In this document: piece after piece, positions 18,016-26,419 of the stretch | Numbering within the stretch: the first letter of the stretch is position 1 | Layout: the number at the start of each line of letters is the position of its first letter | Origin: Spirulina sp034932185 | GTDB lineage: Bacteria; Cyanobacteriota; Cyanobacteriia; Cyanobacteriales; Spirulinaceae | Direction of reading: 5' to 3' | Assembly: GCF_034932185.1 (NCBI RefSeq) | Contig: NZ_JAYGHW010000091.1 | Coordinates: forward strand, 1-64,000 | Length of the DNA stretch: 64,000 nucleotides | Made by a program: the position numbers and the translations under genes | Notes under the pieces: generated by a model | Seen by the model: the letters and a program-made list of their open reading frames with translations, nothing else | Database searches by the model: none | Told to the model about the DNA's origin: nothing

Positions 18016-18602
18016 CCCACTCCACAGATATCATCACCCTGGCCCGTTGGATGTCGGCAGACTTTAGCAATCAGGCGCAGGCCTATGAGAATCCGCCTTT
18101 TTATGCCCATATTCGCGTCTGTATGCGATCGCTTCCGGCCACGGGTTTAGAGGGAATCAGCTTAATTGTGGAGCAGGCCTATGACTATATGATTAATCGC
18201 CCCTATCGGTTACGGGTGCTGAATTTACAGGTGGTGGGGGATCATATTGAAATCGCCAATTATACCGTTAAGGAAGAAGCGGAATTTTATGGGGCGAGTC
18301 GGGAGCCGGAACGGTTGAAAACCTTGGGGGGCGATCGCCTCGATAAAATGCCCGGTTGTAACATGATTGTCCATTGGACGGGCCACAGTTTTAAAGGCAA
18401 TGTGGAGCCGGGAAAAGCCTGTAAAGTGGTGCGCAAGGGTCAAGAAACCTATTTAGATAGCTCCTTTGAAATTGATCCCCAACAGTTCACCAGTTTAGAT
18501 CGCGGTCGGGATCCCGTCACCGATGAACAGGTTTGGGGATCCGTCGCCGGGCCATTCCGGTTTGTGCGCTGGACAAATTTCGCCCATGAAATCCAAGGCT
18601 GA
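18012..18602 (+). CDS. cpcT: Phycocyanobilin lyase of the CpcT/CpeT family
   Basis: A 196-residue protein of the T-type chromophore lyase family, an open beta-barrel. In characterised members CpcT attaches phycocyanobilin to Cys153 of phycocyanin beta subunits. Recognisable parts are LARWMSADFSNQAQA at the N-terminus, YAHIRVCMRSLP near 35, EQAYDY near 58, PYRLRVLNL near 68, the CNMIVHWTG stretch near 115 and a TSLDRGRDP-type segment near 160. Length is normal for CpcT. The start overlaps the phytase-like lipoprotein stop (ATGA arrangement). No phycobiliprotein structural gene is in the window. CpeT, which acts on phycoerythrin, is a less likely alternative. Confidence 0.85.
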   Translation: MTHSTDIITLARWMSADFSNQAQAYENPPFYAHIRVCMRSLPATGLEGISLIVEQAYDYMINRPYRLRVLNLQVVGDHIEIANYTVKEEAEFYGASREPERLKTLGGDRLDKMPGCNMIVHWTGHSFKGNVEPGKACKVVRKGQETYLDSSFEIDPQQFTSLDRGRDPVTDEQVWGSVAGPFRFVRWTNFAHEIQG

Positions 18603-18629
18603 TCCCCCCTAACCCTCCTGGCCCCAGTA

Positions 18630-18651
18630 GGGGCGAAAAATTTTTCGCCCC
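18630..18651. repeat. Dispersed palindrome, copy 2
   Basis: Same palindrome as at 15327 and 36689, here with one further G:C pair at each end. It lies just after cpcT and could form a hairpin in its 3' untranslated region. Confidence 0.7.
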
Positions 18652-18705
18652 TCCGGATTTCGCCCCTCCGAGTTTCGCCCCTCCGGATTTCGCCCCTCCG
18701 GGTTT
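18646..18705. repeat. Four tandem copies of a 15-bp unit
   Basis: The unit CGCCCCTCCGGATTT is repeated four times head to tail with one- or two-base differences (GGATTT, GAGTTT, GGATTT, GGGTTT). It overlaps the right arm of the palindrome at 18630. The period is a multiple of three and the minus strand stays open across it, but no real gene is supported there. Confidence 0.75.
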
Positions 18706-18715
18706 TAGCCGCCAC

Positions 18716-18740
18716 AAAAAAAGCGGGCATTGTTGCCCGC
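18716..18740 (-). terminator. Rho-independent terminator of the DUF6761 gene
   Basis: On the minus strand a GCGGGCA stem, a 4-base loop and TGCCCGC are followed directly by seven T residues. The stem lies about 20 bp past the stop of the gene at 18762-19028, in the right orientation. Confidence 0.85.
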
Positions 18741-18761
18741 GAGAGGATCAGGATGGGAGCG

Positions 18762-19028
18762 TTAACGCAAATAATCCGCTTCGGTTTGGGTTTGGGGCAT
18801 CGCCAGTTCAAAATTAGAAGGATCACGGAGGAAGCGAGCCACTTCTGCCTCCAGGCGATGGATTAAATAGGGTTCGAGGGCGTTACTGTGGCGCAAACTG
18901 GCCAAGTAACCATCCATATAGATTTGGAGTTCACTGTAGCGATCGCCTCTCCGCCACAAATCCACCAAAGCATCAGTCAAACGCTGATAGTAACGAATAC
19001 TGTGATTGTCAGTCAGCATGGTCTTCAC
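18762..19028 (-). CDS. DUF6761-type small conserved protein
   Basis: An 88-residue soluble, helical protein with MLTDNHSIRYYQRLTDALVDLW near the start, ELQIYMDGYLASLRHS in the middle and HRLEAEVARFLRDPSNFE later. It resembles the cyanobacteria-restricted DUF6761 family, whose function is unknown. Translation may begin at Met1 or Met4; the latter matches the usual family start. It is a single gene with its own strong terminator. The 260 bp upstream, to the TolC remnant, contain no further gene that I can see. Confidence 0.7.
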   Translation of the reverse strand: MKTMLTDNHSIRYYQRLTDALVDLWRRGDRYSELQIYMDGYLASLRHSNALEPYLIHRLEAEVARFLRDPSNFELAMPQTQTEADYLR

Positions 19029-19287
19029 CAGAACGCAATAAAAAGGGAGAAACGGGGCAGCAGGATTAAGTCGGGGTTGCGAAAAGACGATCGCAGATCA
19101 AGATCTCAGACAGGGGATCAAGGAATACCTCATCTCGACTGACGTAAAAATCGATCAACTGTTAAAGGGAGTTTATTATTTGTAATCCAAGTCTAGCCTA
19201 TCCCACTAATGGAATGTTGCGTTAGGTTACAATTTTCCCACTGGCCCTGGGCGATCGCTTCCCGACATTCCCCAATCCCATCCTCAA

Positions 19288-19913
19288 TCACCGGGCAGGA
19301 TCCAGTTGAATCCCCCACCGTTCCAAGGTGATCCCTTGGAGTTCATCCAATTGGGTTAATGCGTTAAAATAATTAACCCTTTGGGCCAGTTCTCCATTGC
19401 GCACCGCTAACAGTTCCCGCTGGGCATCTTGGAGCCGAAAGGCATCTCCCTAGCCCGCCTGGATTAACGCCTCTTGGGCGGTGAGTTCTTGACTGGCTAA
19501 CTCCACTTGGCGGCGGGCGAGTTGCAATTGCTCCCATTGCAGCCGGACTTGGCGAACTTGATTGGCGATTTCAATCCGGATATCTGTTTCCCGTTGGGCC
19601 AGGTCGTTTGCCAGTTTGAGGCAGCGATCCGACTCCGTTCAAAGGCTTCTTGGCGGCAGCTACGTTCCCCCAAGGGCTGGGTCAAGATTAATTGCGCTGT
19701 AAAATCCGACTGTTGGGCCGTAGCATCGGCATAGCGGGTTTCTAAATCCAATTGCCAGCGGCGAGCATGATCCGCTTCTTGAAGCTCAAGGCTGGCGAGA
19801 TTGAGGGCGAGGAGGCTGGTGAGATAGTCCGGGCGTTGGGCGAGACTGACGGCGGTTAAGGCTTGGGGATCCAGTGCGATCGCCGCAGCTTCAAGGTCAT
19901 CAGAAAGAGAAAA
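19288..19913 (-). pseudogene. TolC-like outer-membrane efflux protein remnant
   Basis: Minus-strand frames together spell the C-terminal half of a TolC/OEP protein: ALTAVSLAQRPDYLTSLLAL and RWQLDLETRYADAT upstream, then IANQVRQVRLQWEQLQLA and QELTAQEALIQAG near 19470-19570, ending with TQLDELQGITLERWGI. There is a frameshift near 19620 and an in-frame TAG near 19451, where most relatives have a codon in a G-x-GD stretch. The frame is closed by a TAG at 19914-19916, next to a GC-rich hairpin resembling an IS200/IS605 end, so the N-terminal half is gone. It cannot make a functional channel. Confidence 0.75.
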
Positions 19914-19939
19914 CTAGATCAATAAAATAAATTGGACGA

Positions 19940-19970
19940 GAAAAGCCGCCCTGGAAGGGCGGGGCTTCAG
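19940..19970. mobile_element. Possible IS200/IS605-type end scar
   Basis: AAGCCGCCCT, a 3-base loop, then AGGGCGGGGCTT, just upstream (minus strand) of the truncated TolC remnant. GC-rich imperfect hairpins of this kind mark the ends of cyanobacterial IS200/IS605 elements. No transposase or TnpB is present. Confidence 0.35.
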
Positions 19971-20108
19971 ACCCATTAGTTTTGGTAACGTTAAGAGAAT
20001 TTGACCCGCTGCGATCGGGCTATTGATGTTGACTTCAATGCGATCAATGATGGCGGTGTTGTTGGCGGGTGAGGGTTTGGTGTCATGGTTTTGCGTTGGA
20101 TTGTGGGA

Positions 20109-20849
20109 TTAGGGCCAGAGCGATCGCCAAGCAAAATGGGGCAATACAAGCATCCGCCGCCAGCGCCAGGGTTCTTTATACAGGCGGTAGAGCCATTCGA
20201 GATGATTTTCCCGCAGCCAACGGGGGGCCCGCTGTTTTGTGCCGGCCCAAATATCGAAGCTGCCGCCGATGCCGATCCAGGTGGCCTGGGGGCAGAGGTG
20301 GCGGTGTTGGGCGATCCAATATTCTTGGCGAGGAACCCCAAGGCCAACGAGGATCAGATCCGGTTGCCATTGGGCTAATTGTTGGGCAAAGTCCCGTTGC
20401 TCATCGGGGTTTAAATAGCCGTGTTGGGTGTGGATCGTCAGGCGGGGGAAGCGCGATCGCCACCCTTGGGCCGCCACTTCCGCTACCTCCGGGGCTGCTC
20501 CAAAAAAGACGAGGGTACGGGGTTGGGCATCCCGGCCCAATTCCTCAATCAGTTGCGCTGCCAATTCAATGCCGGGGCAACGGTGCTGTTTTTTGCGCCG
20601 CAACCAGAGGTAGAAAATCACCCCCGCACCATCGGGGACGATCAGATCTGCACCATGGAGGATGGCGGCGAGTTCGGGGGTGCGCTCCGCCAGCATCGCC
20701 ATTTCGGCGTTGAGCGTGATAATGTGTGTACCCGATTGGGGGCGCGATCGCCACCATTGGGCATAATCTGGGGATAAATGGAGGGGTAAACCCAAAACAG
20801 AAACCTTTTCAGGGGGGACAGGCATCTCTTGCATGGGTTGGGTCAACAT
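20109..20849 (-). CDS. WecB/TagA/CpsF-family glycosyltransferase
   Basis: A 246-residue GT26-type enzyme. Visible family marks are TLNAEMAMLAERTPELAAIL (about 45-65), DLIVPDGAGVIFYLWL (about 68-83), VFFGAAPEVAEVAAQ, DLILVGLGVPRQEYWIAQH (about 170-190) and a final GIGGSFDIWAG with APRWLRENHLEWLYRL. Such enzymes transfer N-acetylmannosaminuronate or related sugars to lipid-linked acceptors in surface polysaccharide synthesis. The first 15 residues (MLTQPMQEMPVPPEK) vary in the family, so an internal start at Met9 is possible. It lies 51 bp downstream of a GT2 gene on the same strand, probably in one operon. Confidence 0.9.
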   Translation of the reverse strand: MLTQPMQEMPVPPEKVSVLGLPLHLSPDYAQWWRSRPQSGTHIITLNAEMAMLAERTPELAAILHGADLIVPDGAGVIFYLWLRRKKQHRCPGIELAAQLIEELGRDAQPRTLVFFGAAPEVAEVAAQGWRSRFPRLTIHTQHGYLNPDEQRDFAQQLAQWQPDLILVGLGVPRQEYWIAQHRHLCPQATWIGIGGSFDIWAGTKQRAPRWLRENHLEWLYRLYKEPWRWRRMLVLPHFAWRSLWP

Positions 20850-20900
20850 AGGATCATCAAGATAGGCGATCGCGCAACGGTAGCTAAATTAACGTCAAGT

Positions 20901-21872
20901 TTAACCGATTGCCGGGGTAGGTAAAGGGGTTAAAACCCGTTTTTCCACATGGGGCATCGGTTGGGCCAGGTTCCGCCGCCATTGGCGAATTTGCCAGAGT
21001 AATTGCCAAGCCCGGAGGGAAAACAACGCCCCATCGGCTAACTGGAGGGCGAGGGTAAATTTTCGCTGTTTGAGGGCGGCTAAACTCCAGTGGAGTTTGA
21101 GGTATTGGGCGATGTGGTCAAAGGGGGGGCAATGGTGGTGGTGGTGGGGGGGGATGCGGTGATAGATGCCCTGTTTAAGATCGAGATGGGCGGTGAGGCG
21201 ATCGCCTAAAGCCAAACGATGGTTATAGCCACCGGGCCAAATGGTGCGATAGGTCAAACATTGGTTAATAAACACTGCATCGCCATGTTCCGCTAGCTTC
21301 ATCCAGGAATCAATATCATCGAAGTTAGTATCTAGATGGGAATCCCAGCCTTGGGTTTGGATAAAGGCATCGCGACGAAAAGCGACCTGTACCGGCGTAC
21401 CAAAGGGAACCACATCGATCAGCATTCCGTAGTGAATATCCCCTTGGGGGATGGTGAACATTTCCCCCGGCCCGGTGATGGGGGTACGGGAGAGTTCTAC
21501 CCCTTGAGCATTGACTTGGGCAGCTTGGCAGGAGCAGATTACCGCTGTCGGGCAAAGGGCGATCGCCTTTTCCATCTGTGCTAAACAATTGGGGGCCAAA
21601 TAATCATCATCATCTAAAAGTTTAATCCAATCCCCTTGGGCGGCCTCAATGCCTCGGTTGACGCTGCGGGAATGGCCCTGATTGGTGTTGTTGCGCAGAT
21701 AGCGAAACCGCGTTTCACTGGCCATCAACCCTTCACAGTAGGCCGCTGTCCCATCCTGAGAGCAATCATCCACCACCAGCACCTCACTGGCCACGGTCTG
21801 GTCTAGGGAAGTTTGAATGGCGCGTTTGAGCAAGTCGAGGCGGTTATAGGTGGTAATGACAACGGTGAACAT
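20901..21872 (-). CDS. Family 2 glycosyltransferase
   Basis: A 323-residue GT-A fold transferase. It begins MFTVVITTYNRLDLLKRAI, the usual nucleotide-sugar-binding start, then VLVVDDCSQDG (about 35) and the metal-binding LLDDDDYLAP (about 85-94). The C-terminal part is less conserved and carries a run of histidines near residue 245. No membrane segment is clear, so it is probably peripheral at the plasma membrane, adding a sugar to a surface glycan. It is upstream of the WecB/TagA/CpsF gene in a two-gene unit. The acceptor is unknown. Confidence 0.88.
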   Translation of the reverse strand: MFTVVITTYNRLDLLKRAIQTSLDQTVASEVLVVDDCSQDGTAAYCEGLMASETRFRYLRNNTNQGHSRSVNRGIEAAQGDWIKLLDDDDYLAPNCLAQMEKAIALCPTAVICSCQAAQVNAQGVELSRTPITGPGEMFTIPQGDIHYGMLIDVVPFGTPVQVAFRRDAFIQTQGWDSHLDTNFDDIDSWMKLAEHGDAVFINQCLTYRTIWPGGYNHRLALGDRLTAHLDLKQGIYHRIPPHHHHHCPPFDHIAQYLKLHWSLAALKQRKFTLALQLADGALFSLRAWQLLWQIRQWRRNLAQPMPHVEKRVLTPLPTPAIG

Positions 21873-22070
21873 AACAAAATGCGGAGTTATTGTGCAAAAT
21901 AAACCTATAAAGAGGGCGATGGACGATGACGCGCCACTATTCTATAGCGTTTTCACTGCCCTGCGAACCTTGATTTTCAATGGACGATGGTGGCCATGAC
22001 TGTATCGCGGTTGCCAGATGTCACTCGCTTAGAAAATGTTATAGCAATTTCTAGAGCCATGCGGTAAAAA

Positions 22071-22106
22071 GATCCCCCTCAATCCCCCTTAAAAAGGGGG
22101 AAGTAG
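22071..22106. repeat. C5-TTAAAAA-G5 inverted repeat
   Basis: GATCCCCCTCAATCCCCC followed by TTAAAAAGGGGG, the same type of unit as at 16574 and 43731. It lies in the 297-bp gap between the GT2 gene and the Uma2 gene; I see no other gene or clear signal in that gap. Confidence 0.55.
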
Positions 22107-22169
22107 AGTTCTCACGAGTCGCGAAAATGCTATATTATCGGTGGATAGAAACTATTTTTCAGGCAAGCC

Positions 22170-22760
22170 ATGATTGCATTAACCGATAAATCTAAGCTCA
22201 CACCGGAAGAGTATCTAGCGGCTGAAGAACAGAGTCCAGTGAAGCATGAGTATATTGATGGAGAAGTTTATGCGATGGCCGGCACAACAGACAACCACAA
22301 TACAATTGCTCTTAATTTAGCAACTTTGATCCATAATCATTTTAAAGGAACAGATTGCCGGGTTTATTTTTCAGATGTCAAGGCTAAAATTGCAGCAAAG
22401 AACCGTTTTTATTATCCGGATTTGTTGGTAACTTGCGATGTGAGAGATCGGGAAACTTCAACCTATAAGAGTTTTCCAAAACTAATTATTGAGGTTTTAT
22501 CAGATAGTACCGAAAAGTTTGATCGGGGTGATAAGTTCAATGATTATCAAGCCCTAGCCAGTCTTGAGGAGTATGTTTTGGTGAGCAGTCAGCATCAGCG
22601 CGTTGAAATCTTTCGCCGTAAGCATCAGTTTTGGCAATATCAAACCTATGATCTAGATCAGCCTAATTTTAAGTTAGAAACCATTGGTTTAGATGTGAAA
22701 ATTGCCGATATTTATGAAGATGTGGTGCTGGAAAGCATGAGTGAAAATTCCATCCCGTAG
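22170..22760 (+). CDS. Uma2-family (DUF820) putative endonuclease
   Basis: A 196-residue protein of the PD-(D/E)XK-fold Uma2 family, greatly expanded in cyanobacteria. Typical parts are LTPEEYLAAEEQSPVKHEYIDGEVYAMAG at the N-terminus (split here only by memory of the family), RFYYPDLLVTCD near 88 carrying the conserved Asp, and FPKLIIEVLSDSTEKFDRGDK with the Glu of the ExxS element near 110. All core acidic positions appear intact, so it may be active; the biological role of the family is poorly known. The stop codon is formed at the start of a GTAGGGGCGCAA repeat. Confidence 0.88.
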   Translation: MIALTDKSKLTPEEYLAAEEQSPVKHEYIDGEVYAMAGTTDNHNTIALNLATLIHNHFKGTDCRVYFSDVKAKIAAKNRFYYPDLLVTCDVRDRETSTYKSFPKLIIEVLSDSTEKFDRGDKFNDYQALASLEEYVLVSSQHQRVEIFRRKHQFWQYQTYDLDQPNFKLETIGLDVKIADIYEDVVLESMSENSIP

Positions 22761-23110
22761 GGGCGCAATGCTTGCGCCCTGATTGCTGATTGCTGAAACA
22801 AAACGCCACAGAAACCGAGTTTCTTGCATCCCCTCGTTTTCTGACTACAACTAACAGAAACTTGGTTTCTTATCCTCAGCTTAGAAACCGGGTTGTTTAT
22901 TCCTTCTCGTTTTGGGCGGACATTTTGACAAAAACCCGGTTTCTCATTCACGCAAATAGAGGGTCAAAGGGTTTTGGGGGCAACGACACGAAAACCGATG
23001 TGGTGGGTGCATCTCCTAATTGAGATGCACCCCAAAAACCCGGTTTCTCATCCCCTCAGAAACCATCGGCTGAGATGATTCCCCTGTAGGGGAGCAATGC
23101 TTGCGCCCTG
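22757..23110. repeat. Cluster of dispersed short repeats
   Basis: The region after the Uma2 gene has no gene. It holds two GGGGCGCAATGCTTGCGCCC-type palindromes (22758-22780; variant at 23088-23109) and about five copies or half-copies of the palindrome AGAAACCGGGTTTCT (near 22809-22824, 22855-22870, 22882, 22933 and 23035). Further copies of the second family lie at 63928 and 63975. These look like recombination-prone intergenic repeat material. Confidence 0.75.
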
Positions 23111-23190
23111 GTTGCTAAAACGACACACCACTGAAACGTTTTCCTCTGGACTTGCTACCATGGTAATTAAGTTCTGTGGAGACAAAACCG

Positions 23191-23351
23191 ATGGATATCG
23201 TTCGCTTGATTTGTGCGATCTTTTTTCCTCCCTTGGGTGTTTTTTTACAAGTGGGGATCGCGGGGCCTTCTGGTTAAATATCCTCCTGACCCTGTTGGGC
23301 TATTTCCCTGGGGTGATTCATGCCGTTTGGGTCATTGCCAAAGAAGATTAA
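23191..23351 (+). pseudogene. Pmp3/YqaE-family membrane peptide gene with a frameshift
   Basis: From the ATG at 23191 the frame reads MDIVRLICAIFFPPLGVFLQ, the first membrane helix of a Pmp3/YqaE proteolipid. It then runs into GPSG and a TAA near 23273. One frame over, the remainder continues GAFWLNILLTLLGYFPGV with IHAVWVIAKED and a stop at 23349-23351. Adding one G to the GCGGGGCC run near 23250-23255 restores a normal 53-residue protein. Pmp3 proteins are small two-helix plasma-membrane proteins linked to membrane potential and salt stress. Either the gene is newly broken, or the run was miscounted in sequencing. Confidence 0.8.
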
Positions 23352-23373
23352 GGCTCACCTCCAGGGGAGGGGA

Positions 23374-25425
23374 TTAGCTGATGGAGACTTTGGGGCGATC
23401 GCCCCCCACCGGCCGAGATAACCTCATCCCTTGGGGGGCAACGCCGCTATTACTGTGGAGGCGGAAACTAAAACTTAAACCCCGCAACCATAACCCCGGA
23501 TAACGTCGCTCCAACCAAGGGCGCGATCGCCCCAACAACGCCGGAAACCAACCCCGAAAACACCAGGCAATTAACGCATCTAACCCAAACCAGAAATAAC
23601 TCCCCAACCACCGGAGGAAATCCTTCGCCCCCGCTTGCTCCCAAATCCAGACCACCAAGCGGGGGTTCATTTGCGCCGCTTTCAAGGCTAAACCGTTAAA
23701 CGTCCACCAACTAAAACGGTCTTTAATAAACGTATCCGCCACCGCTGGCGGTTGCTCCGCCAACAGGCCGAAAAAGGTATTCAGCATCGCATTCACCCGC
23801 TGAGGCGGTAGGGTTTTCCCCGTTGGAACCATCATCCCTTTAGAAAAGAGCCAAGTGACAGCGGTATTGCTTTGGTAGGCGCGGATTTGGTTCAAATCCC
23901 CAGCGGTGAGCAGATCATGGGTGAGGGCGGTATCTAATAGCGTTGTGAGACGACCCAAATTGCGCACCAAAGAGCCAAAGCCCGTAAACACAAGGGGCGA
24001 TTGTAACGAGGCCGCATCCCCAATGGCCAGGACGCGATCAAAAGCCACAGTGCGATCGCCCCCCCCTACACTGAAATGCCCTGGAATATAGCCAAACGTC
24101 GGTTTTTTCCACACCAAAGCATCCATGTCACAGCGGCGATACTCCGGCAAAATTGTGAAAAAGTCCTCGTACATTTCCAACAGTGAGCCGGGATTCTCAG
24201 GGTGGACTTGGTGGTAATGGAACAGATACACCGTCAGATCATCCCCCTCAACGGGGAATAATTCCCAAATCAATTGCCGCCCCCGCGAAATATCGCCATG
24301 GGAATGAAGCACGTCCCCATAGTCAGGATTCCACACATCAGCACTAATCCCCGATAACACCGCCCCCACCGTCGGACAAACACTATCAAAGGTGCGATCG
24401 CCATTCAACTGCCAAGCAATGGGGGAAGCCGTCCCCATTGCATCCATGAGTAAGCGGCCCGTTGCGGTTGGGGTTTTCCCGGTGACGCGATGGGTGAGAT
24501 GAACTTGCACACCATTGGGGGCCACATCAACGCGGTTAAATTCCGTTTGATCCCAAATTTCTCCCCCCGCTTGGCGCAATTTCTCCCCACACAAATGCAG
24601 CAATTTTTCAGAATTGATCGCAATATTTAACACCGTCGGCGTGTGCAGCACTTTCGCCTTCAAATGGGGGGGATTGTTACCATCAAAAAACTTATTAAAC
24701 CCATCTTTATATTCACGGGCAATCAAGGTTTCAAATTCCGCCGCCGTGAATAATCCCAAATCAATTAAATTTTGAAATTCCCCCCGTGAGATATTCCATT
24801 CCCGGTGCATCCGCCCAAAGGCGAGCCGCTCCACCAATAACACCCGATAACCCCGCTGGGCCATCACGGCAGCATGGATCACCCCCAAAGCCCCGCCAAT
24901 GTAGATCAAGTCATAATCGGCAGGCGTGGTAATCCCTTCACCCTGGCGAAATACCACCTGCGGCGGCTGTTGGGGTTGGCGCACATTATCCCGCCACCGT
25001 TTTTCCCACCAATAGACCCGTTGGAGATCCAGTTCCCCTTGGGGCATTTTGCGGAAGAATTTCACCGTTTGGGGGTAATGGGGGGCGAGGGCGGTGAAAA
25101 TATCGGTTTTGCTCAGATCAAGTTCCGGCAACGTTGGGTAGGTGAGGGGAAAGGCGGCGCGGATCGCGGCGGTGAGGTGGCAGGCGATCGCCCCCGCCCC
25201 CGCAATCCGACCCGTTCCCCATTGGAACATTTTTAAATAGGTGGTGCGCTGTAAAGACCAAAGGGCGATCGCCAACCTCACCCCAGGCTGTTGGGGAAAC
25301 TGCACCTGTACCCCCGTGGGAACCGCCACCCGCTCACCTTGGGGGGGTTGCCAATCATTTTGTAGCCAAGCGATGGCGCGATCGGTGTCAGGGGTGGGGA
25401 TTTCAAGGTAGAGCAGTTCTTGCAT
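23374..25425 (-). CDS. cruA: Lycopene cyclase of the CruA/CruP family
   Basis: About 683 residues from the Met at 25425 (the frame opens 11 codons earlier). A dinucleotide-binding motif YIGGALGVIHAAV lies near residue 190, followed by GYRVLLVERLAFGRMHREWNISR split around 210-230, the CruA-like EYKDGFNKFF and LHTPTVLNIAINSEKLL regions, and an FAD-contacting LAIGDAASLQSPL near 475. CruA converts lycopene to gamma/beta-carotene in the plasma or thylakoid membrane; the paralogue CruP has a weaker or different role. The long N-terminal extension favours CruA. A hydrophobic aromatic C-terminal region (about 600-670) may bind membrane. No other carotenoid gene is adjacent. Confidence 0.75.
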   Translation of the reverse strand: MQELLYLEIPTPDTDRAIAWLQNDWQPPQGERVAVPTGVQVQFPQQPGVRLAIALWSLQRTTYLKMFQWGTGRIAGAGAIACHLTAAIRAAFPLTYPTLPELDLSKTDIFTALAPHYPQTVKFFRKMPQGELDLQRVYWWEKRWRDNVRQPQQPPQVVFRQGEGITTPADYDLIYIGGALGVIHAAVMAQRGYRVLLVERLAFGRMHREWNISRGEFQNLIDLGLFTAAEFETLIAREYKDGFNKFFDGNNPPHLKAKVLHTPTVLNIAINSEKLLHLCGEKLRQAGGEIWDQTEFNRVDVAPNGVQVHLTHRVTGKTPTATGRLLMDAMGTASPIAWQLNGDRTFDSVCPTVGAVLSGISADVWNPDYGDVLHSHGDISRGRQLIWELFPVEGDDLTVYLFHYHQVHPENPGSLLEMYEDFFTILPEYRRCDMDALVWKKPTFGYIPGHFSVGGGDRTVAFDRVLAIGDAASLQSPLVFTGFGSLVRNLGRLTTLLDTALTHDLLTAGDLNQIRAYQSNTAVTWLFSKGMMVPTGKTLPPQRVNAMLNTFFGLLAEQPPAVADTFIKDRFSWWTFNGLALKAAQMNPRLVVWIWEQAGAKDFLRWLGSYFWFGLDALIAWCFRGWFPALLGRSRPWLERRYPGLWLRGLSFSFRLHSNSGVAPQGMRLSRPVGGDRPKVSIS

Positions 25426-25597
25426 CAGGATATGGGGGAACCGAGCCGGGTAAAACAATCAAAGCGTGAGCCATTGTTGACTCAGCAACATCGGGGTTAT
25501 GCTTCACATAGTTTAATAGAATTAACGATCATTTTTAAAATCGTGACAGCGGGAGCGAAAATCTCCCCAGGCATCCACCACCCTGAGGGCAACAGCC

Positions 25598-26419
25598 GTG
25601 AATGGTAAACCCACCGCATTAATTACCGGCGCATCCAGTGGCATTGGTGCGCAATTGGCCCAGGTTTTTGCCCGCCATGGCTATGATCTGGTCTTGATCG
25701 CCCGGAGCGGGGCCCCCCTCAATCACCTGGCGGAAATTTTGGCGACGCAACATCAGGCGGCGGTGAAGATTCTCCTCCATGACCTTTCCCACCCCAACGC
25801 TCCAGAGGTGATCGTCGCCCAACTTCAGCAGACGGGGATTGAAATTAATATTTTGGTGAATAATGCCGGTTTTGGCTCCTATGGGCTGTTTGCTGAAACC
25901 GATGGGGGCCTGGAATGGCAGATGATGCAGGTGAATATGGTGGCGCTGACGCAGTTAACCAAGCTGTTGCTGCCGGGGATGATTGAGCGGGGATCGGGGA
26001 AAATTCTCAATGTGGCTTCAACGGCGGCCTTTCAGCCGGGGCCTTGGATGGCGGTGTATTACGCCACGAAGGCCTATGTGCTGTCTTTTTCTGAGGCTTT
26101 GGCGACGGAACTGCGGGGTACGGGGGTGACGCTGACGGTGCTTTGTCCGGGGCCGACGGCTTCGGCGTTTCAGGGGCGATCGCAGATGGATCGCTCCAAA
26201 ATTATCCACAACTGGGAGTTAATGAGTGCGGCGGTGGTGGCGGAGTTTGGTTATCGCGCTCTGTTTGCGGGGCAGGTGATTGCCATCCCCGGTTGGCAAA
26301 ATCGGTTCTTGGCTTGGGGGGTGCGGTGGTTGCCTCGGCGGTGGGCCTGTGGTTTGGTGGCCCAGATGCAGGCTCCCGCTCCTGAAGCTGCAAGTTCGGA
26401 ATTTATGGATCCCCTCTAG
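25598..26419 (+). CDS. Short-chain dehydrogenase/reductase
   Basis: A 273-residue classical SDR. The cofactor-binding TGASSGIG lies at about residues 9-16, NNAG at about 89-92, the catalytic Ser in NVASTAAF (about 140) and YYATKAY with the catalytic Tyr and Lys (about 153-157), then CPGPTAS. Arginines after the first strand (LIARSG) hint at NADP(H) preference. The C-terminal stretch (about 225-255) is more hydrophobic than usual and may touch membrane. The substrate is unknown; related cyanobacterial proteins are annotated only as DltE-like or oxidoreductases. It is divergent from cruA with a 172-bp gap. Confidence 0.88.
   Translation: MNGKPTALITGASSGIGAQLAQVFARHGYDLVLIARSGAPLNHLAEILATQHQAAVKILLHDLSHPNAPEVIVAQLQQTGIEINILVNNAGFGSYGLFAETDGGLEWQMMQVNMVALTQLTKLLLPGMIERGSGKILNVASTAAFQPGPWMAVYYATKAYVLSFSEALATELRGTGVTLTVLCPGPTASAFQGRSQMDRSKIIHNWELMSAAVVAEFGYRALFAGQVIAIPGWQNRFLAWGVRWLPRRWACGLVAQMQAPAPEAASSEFMDPL

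Noticed and set aside
18646..18705. Possible short CRISPR-like array
   Set aside because: The 15-bp units are directly adjacent with no spacers.
18449..18826. Open minus-strand frames with RRGEIRRGE-type repeats
   Set aside because: They come from the 15-bp tandem repeat, whose period is divisible by three; there is no domain, start signal or homologue.
22757..23110. Possible CRISPR array in the repeat cluster
   Set aside because: Repeats are palindromic, imperfect and unevenly spaced, and no cas gene is nearby.
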